A stretch of DNA of 64,000 bases from NCBI GenBank assembly GCA_963855995.1, contig OY979730.1:5219341-5283340 (forward strand), read 5' to 3'. Shown one piece after another: positions 13,632-25,300 of this stretch. The translations under genes and the position numbers were made by a program. The DNA is from Muricea muricata. Lineage: Eukaryota > Cnidaria > Anthozoa > Malacalcyonacea > Plexauridae. Within the stretch, counting starts at the first letter, position 1. Each line of letters opens with the position of its first letter. The notes beneath the pieces are model-generated. The model searched no databases and was not told the origin of the DNA. It saw only the letters and a list, made by a program, of their open reading frames with translations.

Positions 13632-14047
13632 ATGGACAATTTGCATAATAGACTAAAGCTCGAACTAGACTAGAAGACGAAATATTTTACCACAGTTAAA
13701 AAGAGCACCTTAAAATTAGTAGAATTGAAAAGTTTTGTGGCCAAATGTTGTAAAATACGGAAAATATAGCCCTGCGAAGTTTGCAAATTTTGTATATATT
13801 TGTACTACGCTCGGAAAAACTTACCATTTTTGAGCTAAAATTGCCGCAAAAATGGTAACTTTTTCCGCGCGTAATACAAATATATACAAAATTAGCAAAA
13901 TTCGCAATGCTGTATTTTTCGTATTTTGCAACATTTATCCACCAAATTCTGCAATTCTACTAATCTTAGGATGCTCTTTCTAGCTGTAGTAAAAGATTTT
14001 GTTCTTTTTGCCAAGATCGAATGTTAGTTTATTATGCAAATTGCCAT
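13632..14047. repeat. Long imperfect palindrome (foldback element)
   Basis: The left arm from GACAATTTGCATAATAGACT and the right arm ending in the complement (TTATTATGCAAATTGCC in reverse) pair through about 200 bases each. Matching inner blocks lie around TAGTAGAATT, GTTGTAAAATACG and TTGTATATATTTGTA. The centre is near 13840, between two copies of TTACCATTTTT in opposite orientation. It abuts the 31-bp satellite that starts at about 14072. Confidence 0.75.
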
Positions 14048-14071
14048 TATACGGGCTAAAAGTATGCCACG

Positions 14072-14690
14072 ACATTAAATATTACGCAGCCTGCGCACAA
14101 CATTATTAAAAATAATGCAACCTACACACAGCATTATTAAAAATAATGCAACCTACACACAACATCATTAAAAATAATGCAGCATGCACACAACATTATT
14201 AAAAATAATGTAGTCTGCACACAGCATTATTAAAAATAATGCAGTCTGCACACATCATTATTAAAAAAAATGCAGCCTGACATAGCATTATTAAAATAAT
14301 GCAGTCTGCACACAGCATTATTAAAAATAATGCAATCTGCACACAGCATGATTAAACATAATGCAATCTGCACATAGCATTATTAAAAGAAATGCAGCCT
14401 GCACATGTGCATAGCATTATCAAACATAATGCAATCTGCACACAGCATGCATGATTAAACATAATGCAATCTGCACATAGCATTATTAAAAAAAATGCAG
14501 CCTGCACATAGCATTATTAAACATAACAATCTGCACATAGCATTATTAAAAATAATGCAATCTGCACATAGCATTATTAAAAATAATGCAATGTGCACAT
14601 AGCATTATTAAAATAATGCAATCTGCACATAGCATTATTAAAAATAATGCAATCTGCACATAGCATTATTAAAAATAATGCAATCTGCGA
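14072..14690. repeat. 31-bp tandem satellite with a hairpin in each unit
   Basis: About 20 head-to-tail units of 31 bp. Each contains the self-complementary core GCATTATTAAAAATAATGC (8-bp arms around AAA), then a linker like AATCTGCACATA. Variants differ mainly in the linker (CAACCTACACAC, CAGTCTGCACAC, CAATCTGCACATA). Later units are more alike than early ones, which suggests recent expansion toward the right edge. Not coding. Confidence 0.93.
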
Positions 14691-14847
14691 ACTGTGCAGC
14701 AACGCTGAGCAGCATTTCTCATCAACTAGATGGCGTACGCAATAATATGGTGGCCCATATGTGCAAAACACCGCCAAAAACAAATGCACCCAAACTGTTC
14801 ACAGCACACCCTAATATTTAAATTAAAGTGCAACAGTTTATCTAAAA

Positions 14848-15026
14848 CACCCCCAAAACATTCGAAACATGGCCAAAACATTCGAAACACCACAAAACAT
14901 TCGAAACAACCCCAAAACATTCGAAACACAGCCAAAACATTTGAAACACCCCAAAACATTCGAAACACCCCAAAACATTCGAAACACTCCCAAAAAATTC
15001 GAAACACCCCCACAACATTCGAACGG
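14848..15026. repeat. Minisatellite, about 18-20 bp unit
   Basis: About nine units of the form CCCCAAAACATTCGAAACA, with small length changes that put open frames on both strands. The repetitive peptides predicted across it are artefacts of the repeat. It follows the 31-bp satellite by about 160 bases. Confidence 0.9.
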
Positions 15027-15049
15027 ACACGAACACGCGGAGACGAACA

Positions 15050-15131
15050 GACGGGCACTTATGGAAAAGACATGCACTTACGCAAAAGACATGCCCTTAC
15101 AGAAAAGACGGGCACTTATGGAAAAGACGGG
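15050..15131. repeat. 19-bp minisatellite
   Basis: Four units close to GACGGGCACTTATGGAAAA, with CATGC and TTACAG variants. They directly follow the CCCCAAAACATTCGAAACA array. Confidence 0.85.
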
Positions 15132-15584
15132 AATAAAGCATTTAAAGCGAGATTTTTACATAGTAGAAATAATATAGCAGTAACTTTGGGTTTAACCACA
15201 AAAAGCTGATGTGGATACGCCCGCACATTAAAAATAACACAACTAAGCTATTCAAAGTAGCACCAAAAATTGTAGTCAAAGTAATTTGTATGGATAAAAG
15301 TTTTTTTAAAAAAGTAGGCTCAAATTTTGGCTGGAAAAACTCGCTGCTGATGCGATACTCGCGTACATTATTTAACCTTAAAACACTCATTAATATCCAA
15401 TAGGCATTTCGATCAATCACGTCGTTGCTTTCTCCCACGTGCATATGCTTTATACCCAATAAATTATTCAACATTCTAAAAGCCCGGGGAGGGATTTGAT
15501 ATTGGCTTCAGGGAAATATGGGGTATAATACAGAACAAAGCAATGCAAATGAACATGAATTATTATATAGCGACACATGAACAT

Positions 15585-15637
15585 TATATAATGACACATG
15601 TGCATTATACTGTATAATGCACATGTGTCATTATATA
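15585..15637. repeat. Near-perfect short palindrome
   Basis: Arms of about 25 bases (TATAATGACACATGTGCATTA and its complement) surround a centre of about two bases. A further half copy, TTATATAGCGACACATGAAC, lies just upstream. It could extrude a cruciform or form a strong RNA hairpin. No gene lies nearby. Confidence 0.8.
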
Positions 15638-16094
15638 AAATTTTTCATCTCATTTCTTTATGAGTACATGTACAAGCATAAACCCAAACTAAACACGCAA
15701 CGATATAATTCAACACTATACTTTTAATTCAACACTTCACAACAACATACTATTTTAGACAAACGTAGAAACTATTTAGAAAAATTGAAGGTACGGTTAT
15801 TGAATACAGATCCCGACATAGAAAGATTTGTAACACCACTATCACTAACATCAGGCTTCGACGAAATCATACTACGCATTAAGTCATCAGTTTCTTCACA
15901 GTCAATCAAATCAAGATCTTTCATTCTTTGAAATCAATAGAATAGTATTTTGGCTGATTTGAATTTGAAAGGGTGCCAATAACTGAACAAGTCCACTCTT
16001 TTTGTCACACCTAACCTTTATGGTAGAATAATTTACTGATTACTCTTAAGTCGGTCTCAATGTCTATTGAATTTTAATGAGTGTTTTAAGCCAT

Positions 16095-16190
16095 TCAAAA
16101 CACTCGTAGGTCGTGTTTTATGTGATATAAAAAGCTCGACTGCGTCTCGCGTTTTATATCACATAAAACACTCCTACTCGTGTTTTAAAT
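16095..16190. repeat. Inverted repeat (foldback MITE-like)
   Basis: GTGTTTTATGTGATATAAAA and its complement TTTTATATCACATAAAACAC pair across about 20 bases. Outer arms AAAACACTCGTAGG and CCTACTCGTGTTTT also pair. Confidence 0.75.
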
Positions 16191-16736
16191 ATTACATGAT
16201 TAAGAATAAAACCTCAGCCATCGTTGTAAAGTTGAAATTCCCACATTGAGACTAATTTAGGAAAGGTTCAAACTACACTTTTTGCATTACATTTGTGCCA
16301 GTGTTATTTTTCGTTACGCCTACTTACGACAGAAACCGACCAACGACTTATTCCGATGTTGCCCTTCCTCAGATCCCTTGAATTAACGGGACTATGATTG
16401 GTGAAGGTTACAACTCCGTTGCATCTCACTAAGTATTGGTTATGCCGACAGGGTAACCATAACTATGATTGTCATACTAACTTTCCCCTGCTCAAAAACA
16501 GATACTGTAATAATGAACAGCAAGATAGATAACTCAAATACAAATCGTAATTCGTAAGGTGTGTAAAAGCGACAGAAAACTAATTCAACACTGTATTAAT
16601 AAATGTATAATTATATTAAATTGCAACATATGTAAATTATTAGAGGGAAAAGTTCAGTTGTTCAAGTCGAACGCTACAAATGAGTTCTGTGAAATTTCTT
16701 ATGATTATTCATCACAGTCGTTGGTTGTTGACTCAC

Positions 16737-19198
16737 TTAGTTTTCATTTGTTTCTTGACTTTTAAAACAACAGCAGAACAGCGAAAGAAAACGTCGATGA
16801 AGCTTCTTAGATTTCGTTTTCTCAGCGCTCTCATCACTTTCACGTTCTTCTTTTTGTTGAACTTTCGTCTTTTTCTTCTCTTTCTTGTTCTTTGGTTTGC
16901 ATTTCTTGCTTTCTTGAACATTCTTGGGGTTAGACAAAAGGCAGCTACCAGTCGCAACGACGTCTTCGCCTAGAAACCAAATTAATGAATCAATATCAAT
17001 CAACAACACTAGCCTTGTGTCCATGGATGTTTTATGTATCTAGCTATTATATCTAGATACAAACTGTTTGAAGTTTCTCTTTGCCTTCAAATTTCGTTAA
17101 ATTCCTCATCCTCACCTTTGCTTGGAGGTTGTGGAAATCCAGATCGAGGCTCTTCACATTCGAACAGAGACCAGAAACTAAAAGCCCGAATGGAAACGGT
17201 CTCTGCCCCAGAAGAGCAGACATCTTCATCGTCCCAATATTTAGAACGAGTTGGTTCGTTGGATAGTATTTGTAGTAGATTGTAACTAGGAACAAACGTC
17301 GTTGAATTGTCGACCTTTTTGCCCCTTCCAAGTTTGTCTTCCTTTGGAACCTTTCCTTTCTTGTTCTTTAGTTTGCATTTCTTATTTTTTTAAACATCTT
17401 GTGTGTTAGACAACCGGCTTCTACAAGCTGCAACAACGTCTTCGCCTAGAAAACAAATTGACAAGTCAATGTTTACTTTAATTCAATATACATACTTATA
17501 TAGCATGCCGGCAACTTAATAGAAAAATAGGACACCTTAGACCCAGAGATATTTAACTTTATAGATCTATTCTAGCATCGATCGTTTCGAGTTTTTCTTT
17601 GCCTTAAATTTCAGCTAATTTTATTTGCCTTACCTTCAACTTTGTCTTTATGTTGCGGAAATCCTTTCTTTCCTGAAACAATTGCAACACGTGTGGATGT
17701 AACATGGCTAACTTGTTCTGCAGCCTTCACACTGTCGATGTCCACGCATCCAGAGCGAGGCTCTTCACACTTAGACGGAGACCCGGCACTCAACGTCCAA
17801 TTGTAAAATACCTTTGCCCAAAGAGAGTGGACATCGTCAGTGATCAGATATTCACAATAAGTAGATCCACTGGGTCGTTGATCAACAACTTTATCACCAG
17901 GAACCAACGTTGTTGAAATGTTGATAAAGTAGTAGCAGGTTGATCATCTTTTTCTGCCCCAACATCATTGAAGGTATCATCTTTCTTGGCATCACCATCA
18001 ACATTCATAACTAGTTCATCCATTGTCGATGCTTCACCTTCGATTCGATCAGCCAGGTTGGAAATATTAAATTCGGTTGCAGATTCATCTAGAACATCTG
18101 TCGTTGACTTTTCCCCTTGGATTCGTTCGGTAACATTGTCATCAGGAGCAAACGTCATACGAGCATCAGGAATAACAATATACTGGCTGTCTCCTGCTTC
18201 TGGAACATTTACGGTAGATTCATCAAAGTCTGTGGTATAAGCTTTATTCTCACGTGTATCGACGACATTGTCACCAGGGACCAAATTTGCAGGAATGTCA
18301 GCAACAACTGCAGATTGGTTGTCTCCTTCTTCCTTCGATACCTTTGTGGTGCATTCAGCAACGTCTTTAGCACATGCTTCTTTCTCAACTTGCTGAACTT
18401 GATCTCTGGTCTGGTCTCGACTTCGTTAGCAACTCTGTCATCGGGAACCAACGTCGAAGTGATATCGACAGTCACAGACTGGTCGTCTTCTGCCTTTGCA
18501 ACGTTTGTGCTTGAGACATCAACGCCTGTCATAAGCTGTTTTATTTCAACTTGACGAACTTGACCGACTGGTATGGCGACTGACTCTGTCACAGATTCGT
18601 CAAGAATCTCTAAGAAAGATTTTTCATCTTTGACGACATTACCACCAAGTGCCTTGTCAAGAACTTCAAATGAACCTTTGCCAGAGTGCGGTGTTTGAAC
18701 CTTTGCCAGAGTGCGGGCTCGGAAGGGAGACATGACATACATAACACACTACTGTGTTATCATTGGCCACCGTTGGTGAAAGTTTAGTATCTTTTTTTGA
18801 ATCTTCATTGGCACGTTTTGTTGTCTTAACATTTTCATTTTGAACTATCGTTCTTGTTTTCGTGATTATACCAAGATCATCTTTACTGTCCTTTCCATCT
18901 TCAACATCAGGCTCAGAACGTGTAAGCTCGCCTAATGAAAAAATAAACTTGAATGAAAGTAGCTGTAGTAAATAAATGACATTTAAATAATTATGTCATT
19001 CTTATATTCACCTTTTATACCGTCTGTCGAAGTCAATTCTTCAATTTGAGTTTTGGTCTCGTCACAAAAAGTTTAGAGCTCTTCGATTCGAGATTTTGCT
19101 TTATTTAACTTTTTCCTGAATCTTGACAACTCCTGTGCCATTCCTTCTCGAATCTCTTCTAACTGTAAATCGTCGTCTGGTGCCTTCACCTCACCCAT
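16737..19198 (-). pseudogene. Decaying gene for a repetitive acidic protein with an N-terminal coiled coil
   Basis: I do not recognise the family. On the minus strand an ATG at 19198 opens a charged, helix-rich exon (19198-19012). Exon 2 runs from 18932 to 17611. Two alternative or duplicated 3' exons start at 17445 and 16969. Exon 2 and the 17445 exon contain a repeated motif of the form TLVPGDxVVD, seen four times. Both 3' exons begin GEDVVA and continue into Lys-rich KKCKxKNKK. A CEEPRSG box occurs both at the end of exon 2 and in the 17445 exon, so the 3' part arose by internal duplication. Damage: an in-frame TAA in exon 1 (19075-19073), an in-frame TAA in the 17445 exon (17392-17390), a 25-bp tandem duplication (18672-18716), a 5-bp duplication CTGGTCTGGT (18406-18415) and a further frame break near 17912. 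The unbroken frames around each lesion read as one protein, so this is a recent pseudogene or a null allele. Assembly error is a less likely alternative. Confidence 0.6.
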
Positions 19199-20284
19199 AT
19201 ATATCATTCAATATCTCAAAAAAATGCTTGCAAAATCGCAGCGAAATACACACAAGTGTTCACTCGCGCAGTCAATCAATTATGACAACCAGCATTATGA
19301 CATCAATCAATTAGGACAATCAACATTGTGACATCACAAAATTTTTATAGCTCGCGCACGAGCAAATGATTGTGCGATATTTTAATTATTTGCGAGTTCT
19401 TTTGTGACATCAATAAAGAAAAAATTAAACTTACAGAAGACCGGTGTTTTTCCGAGAATACAGGCTTTTAGCTAACCCATATAGCGCCCGTTCAACGGAC
19501 TAATCCCAATTGAGATAATTAGATCTTAGAGGGAAGTTTTTATGCTGTACAAATTTACGACAACTTGATGCGACAATTAGTCATCTTTGCCTAATATAAT
19601 CCTGGTGGGGCCGGTTGGGCAAACGTCGGTTAACAAGTTTCGAAATGTTTTCACATAAATCTTGTCCGAATCAAAAGTAGTTTTGGTTTCTGAAGTCCTG
19701 AAATTAGCGGACATGAAGAAATATAGAAATTGAAAGAATGGGTTGAACTTTAATCCAGGGTTAGCGCAAACACAGCTGACCACTGCAAAATATCTTCAGA
19801 GCAGATTGACCTAAATCGAACTTTACTTTCGTTTTCTGGCCAGCACCCTGATTCAATGCCTTATCATCCCTTGCAAAACGTCAAGCGGAAGGAAGAGGAG
19901 CATGCGCAAAATAAACAAGGCAGAAAGCAACAACAATAGTTTTTCGATATTGTATTTTTATCTCGTTATTTACAGAATATAATTTTCTACTTGAATAATG
20001 TTGTTCAATGAGTTCTCTTATGTATAGTATTCAGACGTCAATAGGTTATATCATTTACTGAATTTTTGAGGACTTCAGCAGTTCGCCAAACGTTCCTGTC
20101 AGGCTGACAGGTTATGAGATTAATGCTGCCATTAACACATGTTGTTCAGATAATTTTGTGCACGAATGGTTTAAAGAATTTAATACATTCAAGCGAAACT
20201 ATGACTGCGGCCGTTTTATACCCAACTGCGCCATCGACCTCGGGTATTTGCTAAAAATTGTCATTGGAAACAATCTGCGTTGTG

Positions 20285-21503
20285 AACTGAAATTTGTGAC
20301 TATATCGCAACCAGGTATATAATCCGACATAATAAGTGCTACTCTGGTTTTTGTTAAATGAATGAAATCACCGAACAAAGATTACATTCACGACCCAACG
20401 TTTCGACACTCCGGTCTAGTGTCTTCATCAGGGGTGGTCTGATGTTGAAACTCACGACCTTATATGCTGTCAAGGTGACGTCATTTACCAACAAGATGTA
20501 AATACTCTTGTGGTAAATGACTTCCGTCATCCCTATTTAAGGCACAAGGGCTCGCATTGATATGCCAGGCTTCCAAACAAAGCCTTTGACCATAACGATT
20601 GTTAGTGGTAATGACTTTAGAATCTTCCCACGCAATGTTATGGCTTGTTTCACACACGTGTTCAGCCAAAGCTGATTTTGAGCTGTTAAAATTAGAAACA
20701 GCCCTTTGATGTTCTTTCAGACGTGTGCAAAACGCGTGGCGTTTTGTTTGACCCAGATATACTTTCTCGCAATCACCGCATGGTATAGAGTATACAGCAT
20801 GTGTTTTCTGATCAGTCGGAACGCGATCCTTGGGTTTCGCAAAAATATGTCCCAATGTCTGAAAGGGTTTCAGGGAAACCTTAATACCACAATTATTAAG
20901 AACTCTCCTGATTGGTTCCGCAATTCCTTGAATGTACGGGACTGTTGCAAAACCTTTCACAGCGGAATCACCCTCTGGAGAGTTGCAATGAGTCAAGGTT
21001 GGACGCCTTAAACAATCGTAGAGAAAGCTCTTAGGATAATTGTTTTCTTTCAGAATATTGGTTACATATTGACACTCATTTTCCCTAGCATCGTTGTTCG
21101 ATGTTAAATTCTCCGCTCTCTGAAACAAAGTTGCAACAACAGACCTTTTATGGCTTCTCGGGTGATGCGAGTTAAATGACAGATATTTATCAGTATGAGT
21201 TGGTTTACGATAAACAACAGTTTCAAACTTCCCATCAGTTGTTCTCTGAACACGAGTATCCAAAAAGAGCAACTTCCCATCAGTCTCACGTTCTACGGTG
21301 AACTGTATAGAAGGCTCAATTGAATTCAAATGTTGCAAAAGAACAACAATCTCATCTTGGGAAACCGCAGAGACCACATCATCAACAAAACGCTTCCAGA
21401 TGAAGACACTAGACCGGAGTGTCGAAACGTTGGGTCGTGAATGTAATCTTTGTTCGGTGATTTCATTCATTTAACAAAAACCAGAGTAGCACTTATTATG
21501 TCG
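20285..21503 (-). mobile_element. 5'-truncated Penelope-like element with inverted terminal copies
   Basis: An insertion of about 1.2 kb lies between two copies of AATCTGCGTTGTG (20272-20284 and 21504-21516), which I read as a 13-bp target duplication. Both ends carry the same 105-bp sequence in opposite orientation (20325-20429 and 21399-21503), as in the inverted pseudo-LTR form of Penelope-like elements. The minus-strand frame between them encodes the end of the reverse transcriptase and a GIY-YIG nuclease. The front of the RT is missing. Confidence 0.85.
20481..21470 (-). CDS. Penelope-like RT C-terminus plus GIY-YIG endonuclease (truncated)
   Basis: The open frame has 329 residues. Its first 25 or so are a read-through of the inverted terminal copy, so true element protein begins at about WKRFVDDVVS. 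FVDD is the catalytic C motif of the RT palm. It is followed by LFLDTRVQR and the YRKPTHTDKYLSF block typical of Penelope-like RTs. The C-terminal third has the GIY-YIG-like nuclease core (AVYSIPCGDCEKVYLGQTKR, then RLKEHQRA and a histidine-containing AEHVCETSH). The A and B palm motifs upstream are absent, so it cannot be an active polymerase. It shows no internal stops over about 310 residues, which indicates a young insertion. Confidence 0.85.
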   Translation of the reverse strand: MNEITEQRLHSRPNVSTLRSSVFIWKRFVDDVVSAVSQDEIVVLLQHLNSIEPSIQFTVERETDGKLLFLDTRVQRTTDGKFETVVYRKPTHTDKYLSFNSHHPRSHKRSVVATLFQRAENLTSNNDARENECQYVTNILKENNYPKSFLYDCLRRPTLTHCNSPEGDSAVKGFATVPYIQGIAEPIRRVLNNCGIKVSLKPFQTLGHIFAKPKDRVPTDQKTHAVYSIPCGDCEKVYLGQTKRHAFCTRLKEHQRAVSNFNSSKSALAEHVCETSHNIAWEDSKVITTNNRYGQRLCLEAWHINASPCALNRDDGSHLPQEYLHLVGK

Positions 21504-22327
21504 AATCTGCGTTGTGTTCTGTTCCGCTAACGATTTTCTATGGCTCTATTTGGAGACAGGTGTCGTGTTCAAAGTTATGCGCACGACATCTGCTGAGCTT
21601 GCAGACTGCATTCTGCGTGGGATCTCTACATTGGACGGTGCCTCGCTGAATCTATTAAAGGTATCGCGTAAAGGATCCATGATACTTCCCGAACGACTTC
21701 GCATCCGTCTTCGTTCCATGCCGAATTATGTTTTGGGGAAAAATTCTTTAAAGTTTTTTCGTACATCAGAATAATGGCTTTGCCTGCCGTATAGGCGTTG
21801 CGGGGCTTTTTTAAATTCGCTGCATTTCTGGGGGGTTTTCCCGGTGTCGCAAGGTGGTGCAGCACTCATGGGTGAAACTTCCGATACAGTATGACATGAA
21901 ATTTCCTCAGTGAAAGCTCAGTGAGTATTTTCCCAGGTGCTACAAATTTCTCGGAATCTTTTCTTGCTAAAAATGGCAAATTTCTTGTTTATTGCTGATC
22001 ATCTAATGAATAGTGCTTACGATGTATATTGAGAGGCATATATAATTCTGTAAAAATTAGAATTGAAAGAATTGTTTTCTGAGCTACTTTTACCAACTGT
22101 TAACCACTTCACTTGCATGGTAAGATTCCTGTTTTTATTACAGTCTTTTTATGGATTATTACGAGTGGAACATTAACAGTTGTACACGAAGTATGCCGTA
22201 ACGTGTAACCGCTGACAATCGCCCACGCACTTTCGAAAGCACAAATATTATATTGCAAAATTCAAATAATAGTAGTTCTACTCGTGGTGAGAAAGATTTA
22301 ATTTATTTCTGGATTTTTTAATCTCAA

Positions 22328-25300
22328 ATGGACGACGACTGGGCTGCGGCAGTGAGACAGCAAGAGAGTGCATCGAAACAGGTCTGTGAATTTAATCGTT
22401 ATTTATTTAATATTTGCGCAATTTTACATGTAAATTTGTTCCAAGCACGTGTTACGTTTGTCCTGTCATTTTAGTAATGCTTTTATATTGCATTATCGCA
22501 TGACACAACCAACTTTAATTGTTCTAACAATGTTTCCACCCGAGGAGACATTAATGTTCAGGCCAAGATTTTACAGTATAAACACTATCGTAAGACTAGT
22601 ATAGGAAATTGTATCCAATCCGTCTGAGTGTTTTAACTCATTTGCAATTGAGCGTGCACCGTGCGTTTTTCTTTGTATTATGGAACTTGATGATTAATTG
22701 TTGAAATTTTCATGTTGCTACGGGCAGAACCAATGTTACTATAGCAGGCTTAAGAGGAATTGAGAATGTCATGTTATCTAAGGGAAGGTGTTCATGCTCA
22801 ATCGATTGAATTAAGACTATTTACCTACTGTTAACCATACTTGCTTTGTACCATAAATTTAGTTTTTTAGTTTTGTTTTATATTTTTTTTAAAATTTTGC
22901 CCAAATTGCATTATGAATTAAAAAATACGTATGTTTACAATAGTAGACTATAAACCTTCTAGAAACCATACCAATTTTAATAGGAAACCATCATAAAGAT
23001 CCCTAGGTACAATAAAATTGATGTTATGATAAGAATACAGTTCAAAAAATATTGAGTAGATGCAAGATGATGTATACAAATAAGGCCTATGGAATTAACG
23101 TTACTATTTACCGTCATTTTAACCTTGGAAAGTTGCCGCAGAAATTTTTCATTATTCATTATTGCAAATGTAGAAAATGTGATGGACTAATTTAATGGCC
23201 TATCTGCGACAAGAAAAGATTTTTTAAGCCTTTGTGGTCATTATTAACTCCATGAGAATTTTTAGAAATGAGGCTTAGAGAAAGTTCGATAATAAAACTA
23301 TTAAAGAAAATATTTTATTCAATATTGCGATTTCGAAAGCATCAAAGCAAATTGTAGCAAACTCCTGTGGCATGTCTCGCTTTGAATGCGAACATTCTGA
23401 AAATATGTCTTAATTTGATATTGAATAAGTTATGTTGTGTTTACCTAAAAATATTTTTATCAAACACTTTAGCCGAAAAAAAAGAAATAATGAAAAAAAT
23501 TCAAATAATGAAAATTTCGCGTGGGTATCACAAACACGCGTGGGCAGGTGACGGTAAACAGTGTGACGTGGGCAGGTGACAGTAATTCCATAGGCCTAAG
23601 TAGGAAATATAAGATAAGATAAGTTATATAGCAACAATTTAACTTTATTAAGCTGCAGCAATCCTATTTTCTAATATCTGCTAATCCTATTTTTTAACAA
23701 GTACTTTTTATTTTTGTTCCAATATCGAAAAAGATCTGATTTCTTTATATTGCAACAGAAGATTGTTCTACACATCTATTCCATTATTAGCGAGTGTGTG
23801 TTTATGTTAAATTGTACTACTACTTTCTTTGTGAAGCAAAGATGCATTTCTTGTATTAGACAAGGAATTTAGTCATGATACTTATTAATGATGGATTTTA
23901 GTAATTGGTAAAAATGACTGAAAGATTCTAATAAAATATATAATATCGGAGCATGAAGGAACTTGTCAAATATTGATTTAATTTGATTAAACTTAATATT
24001 TTTAAATCAGTAAAAATTGGCTCAGTATGGTCAGAATGTGATTTATATGTCATAATTATTATTTTTTAATATTTACTAGTTTTTGGATATGAAATTTGTA
24101 AGCATTACCCAAAATTAGGTTACCATAATAAGATGTGGATAGATTTTTGCATAGTAGATAAGTTTTAAAGAATTTAGGTTTGGATGTGAAATGTTGAATC
24201 CTGGAAATAATGGCTGCACATTTAAAATTTTCTTGGAGATCAAATGGATGCCATCTTAAAAATATTTTAATAACAATTCCTAGAAATCTATATTTTTCTT
24301 ACTTGTTTGTGTTTTATTTATTGAGATCTTTTAAATCATGTTTAGATTTGAAATCACTGTTTCTCACTGTTTGTAAATGTTTCACCAGGTAATAATAATA
24401 TATTCGAACCAAATCACTGCAAGGGTGAATATCATTTGTGTATAGCAGAAACAATAAAGCACTAAATACTGGGCCCGCAATACTCAAATTTTCTTGTCAG
24501 AATCTTATGATTAATTGTGTCAAAGGCCTTTGACTGTTCATGGAAGATGCCAGCAGAGAATTTTTCCTGATCAACTGCTGTAATGATTGTATCTACGAAG
24601 TTAATTATAGCATGTTCTGTTGATCTGTTTTGTCTGAAGCCATACTGATCTTTTGATAATATATTGTTTTGTCAGTAAATTTTGTTAATTTTTGGCCATA
24701 AGCTTTTCTAGTAATTTAAAGAAAAAGTTAAAACTGATATTGGTCAGTAGTTTTCAAACTTGTTTTCTTCGTTACTTTAAATTAAATTGTCTGGAATAGT
24801 GCCAGACGAAAATGATTAGTTAAAATTGGTTTTAAAGGCTTACAAATATCCTTGACAGTTATTTTTATAAGTTTGGCACTCATGTCATCATATCCAGAAC
24901 TTTTGTTTGTCTTTTTATTTTCAAGCTCAATTGTCAATATTTTTGCATTTTATTTTGTTTTGTTAGGTTAGGACCAATGGTAATAAAGTAGTCATTGAAT
25001 TTGTTTGCTATTTCATTCAGGTCTTCTACAATATTTGTTGAATTACTTTAAATTCAAAAACTTTTTTGTTATTTTGGTATTTTTAGTTGGTTTAATAAGT
25101 AGTTTGTTGGGTTTTTTGGTATTTTTGGAATATGGTTTAATTTATTTTTATAATTTATATATTTTTGTTTCTATTGCTTGGTTTCATAAGGAAGAATTTG
25201 TATAATTTATTTTTATTTTTAACAGATTTTAATATGCACAGGTGTTGTCACCAATGTGCTTTTACTCTTATTTATTTTACTTTTTAAGTGGAAAGTCTTT

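Larger units (their letters stand above)
20088..21774 (+). other. Unrecognised coding-like segment interrupted by a Penelope element
   Basis: From about 20088 to 20284 a plus-strand frame of about 65 residues reads like real protein (LTGYEINAAINTCC, then CAIDLGYLLKIVIGNN). After the element, 21517-21774 is open in another frame for about 85 residues. The segment is richer in GC than its surroundings. Removing the element and one copy of the duplicated target AATCTGCGTTGTG joins the two parts, but the first frame then meets a stop within a few codons. The segment may be an exon edge or an older pseudogene. No family is recognised. Confidence 0.3.

Noticed and set aside
14072..14690. Possible CRISPR-like array
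   Set aside because: Units are contiguous 31-bp repeats without unique spacers, in a eukaryotic genome; it is a satellite.
14726..15209. Several overlapping open frames of 64-159 codons with repeated FECFGV or KHSKH peptides
   Set aside because: All are produced by the 18-20-bp minisatellite on both strands; there is no start context or exon structure.
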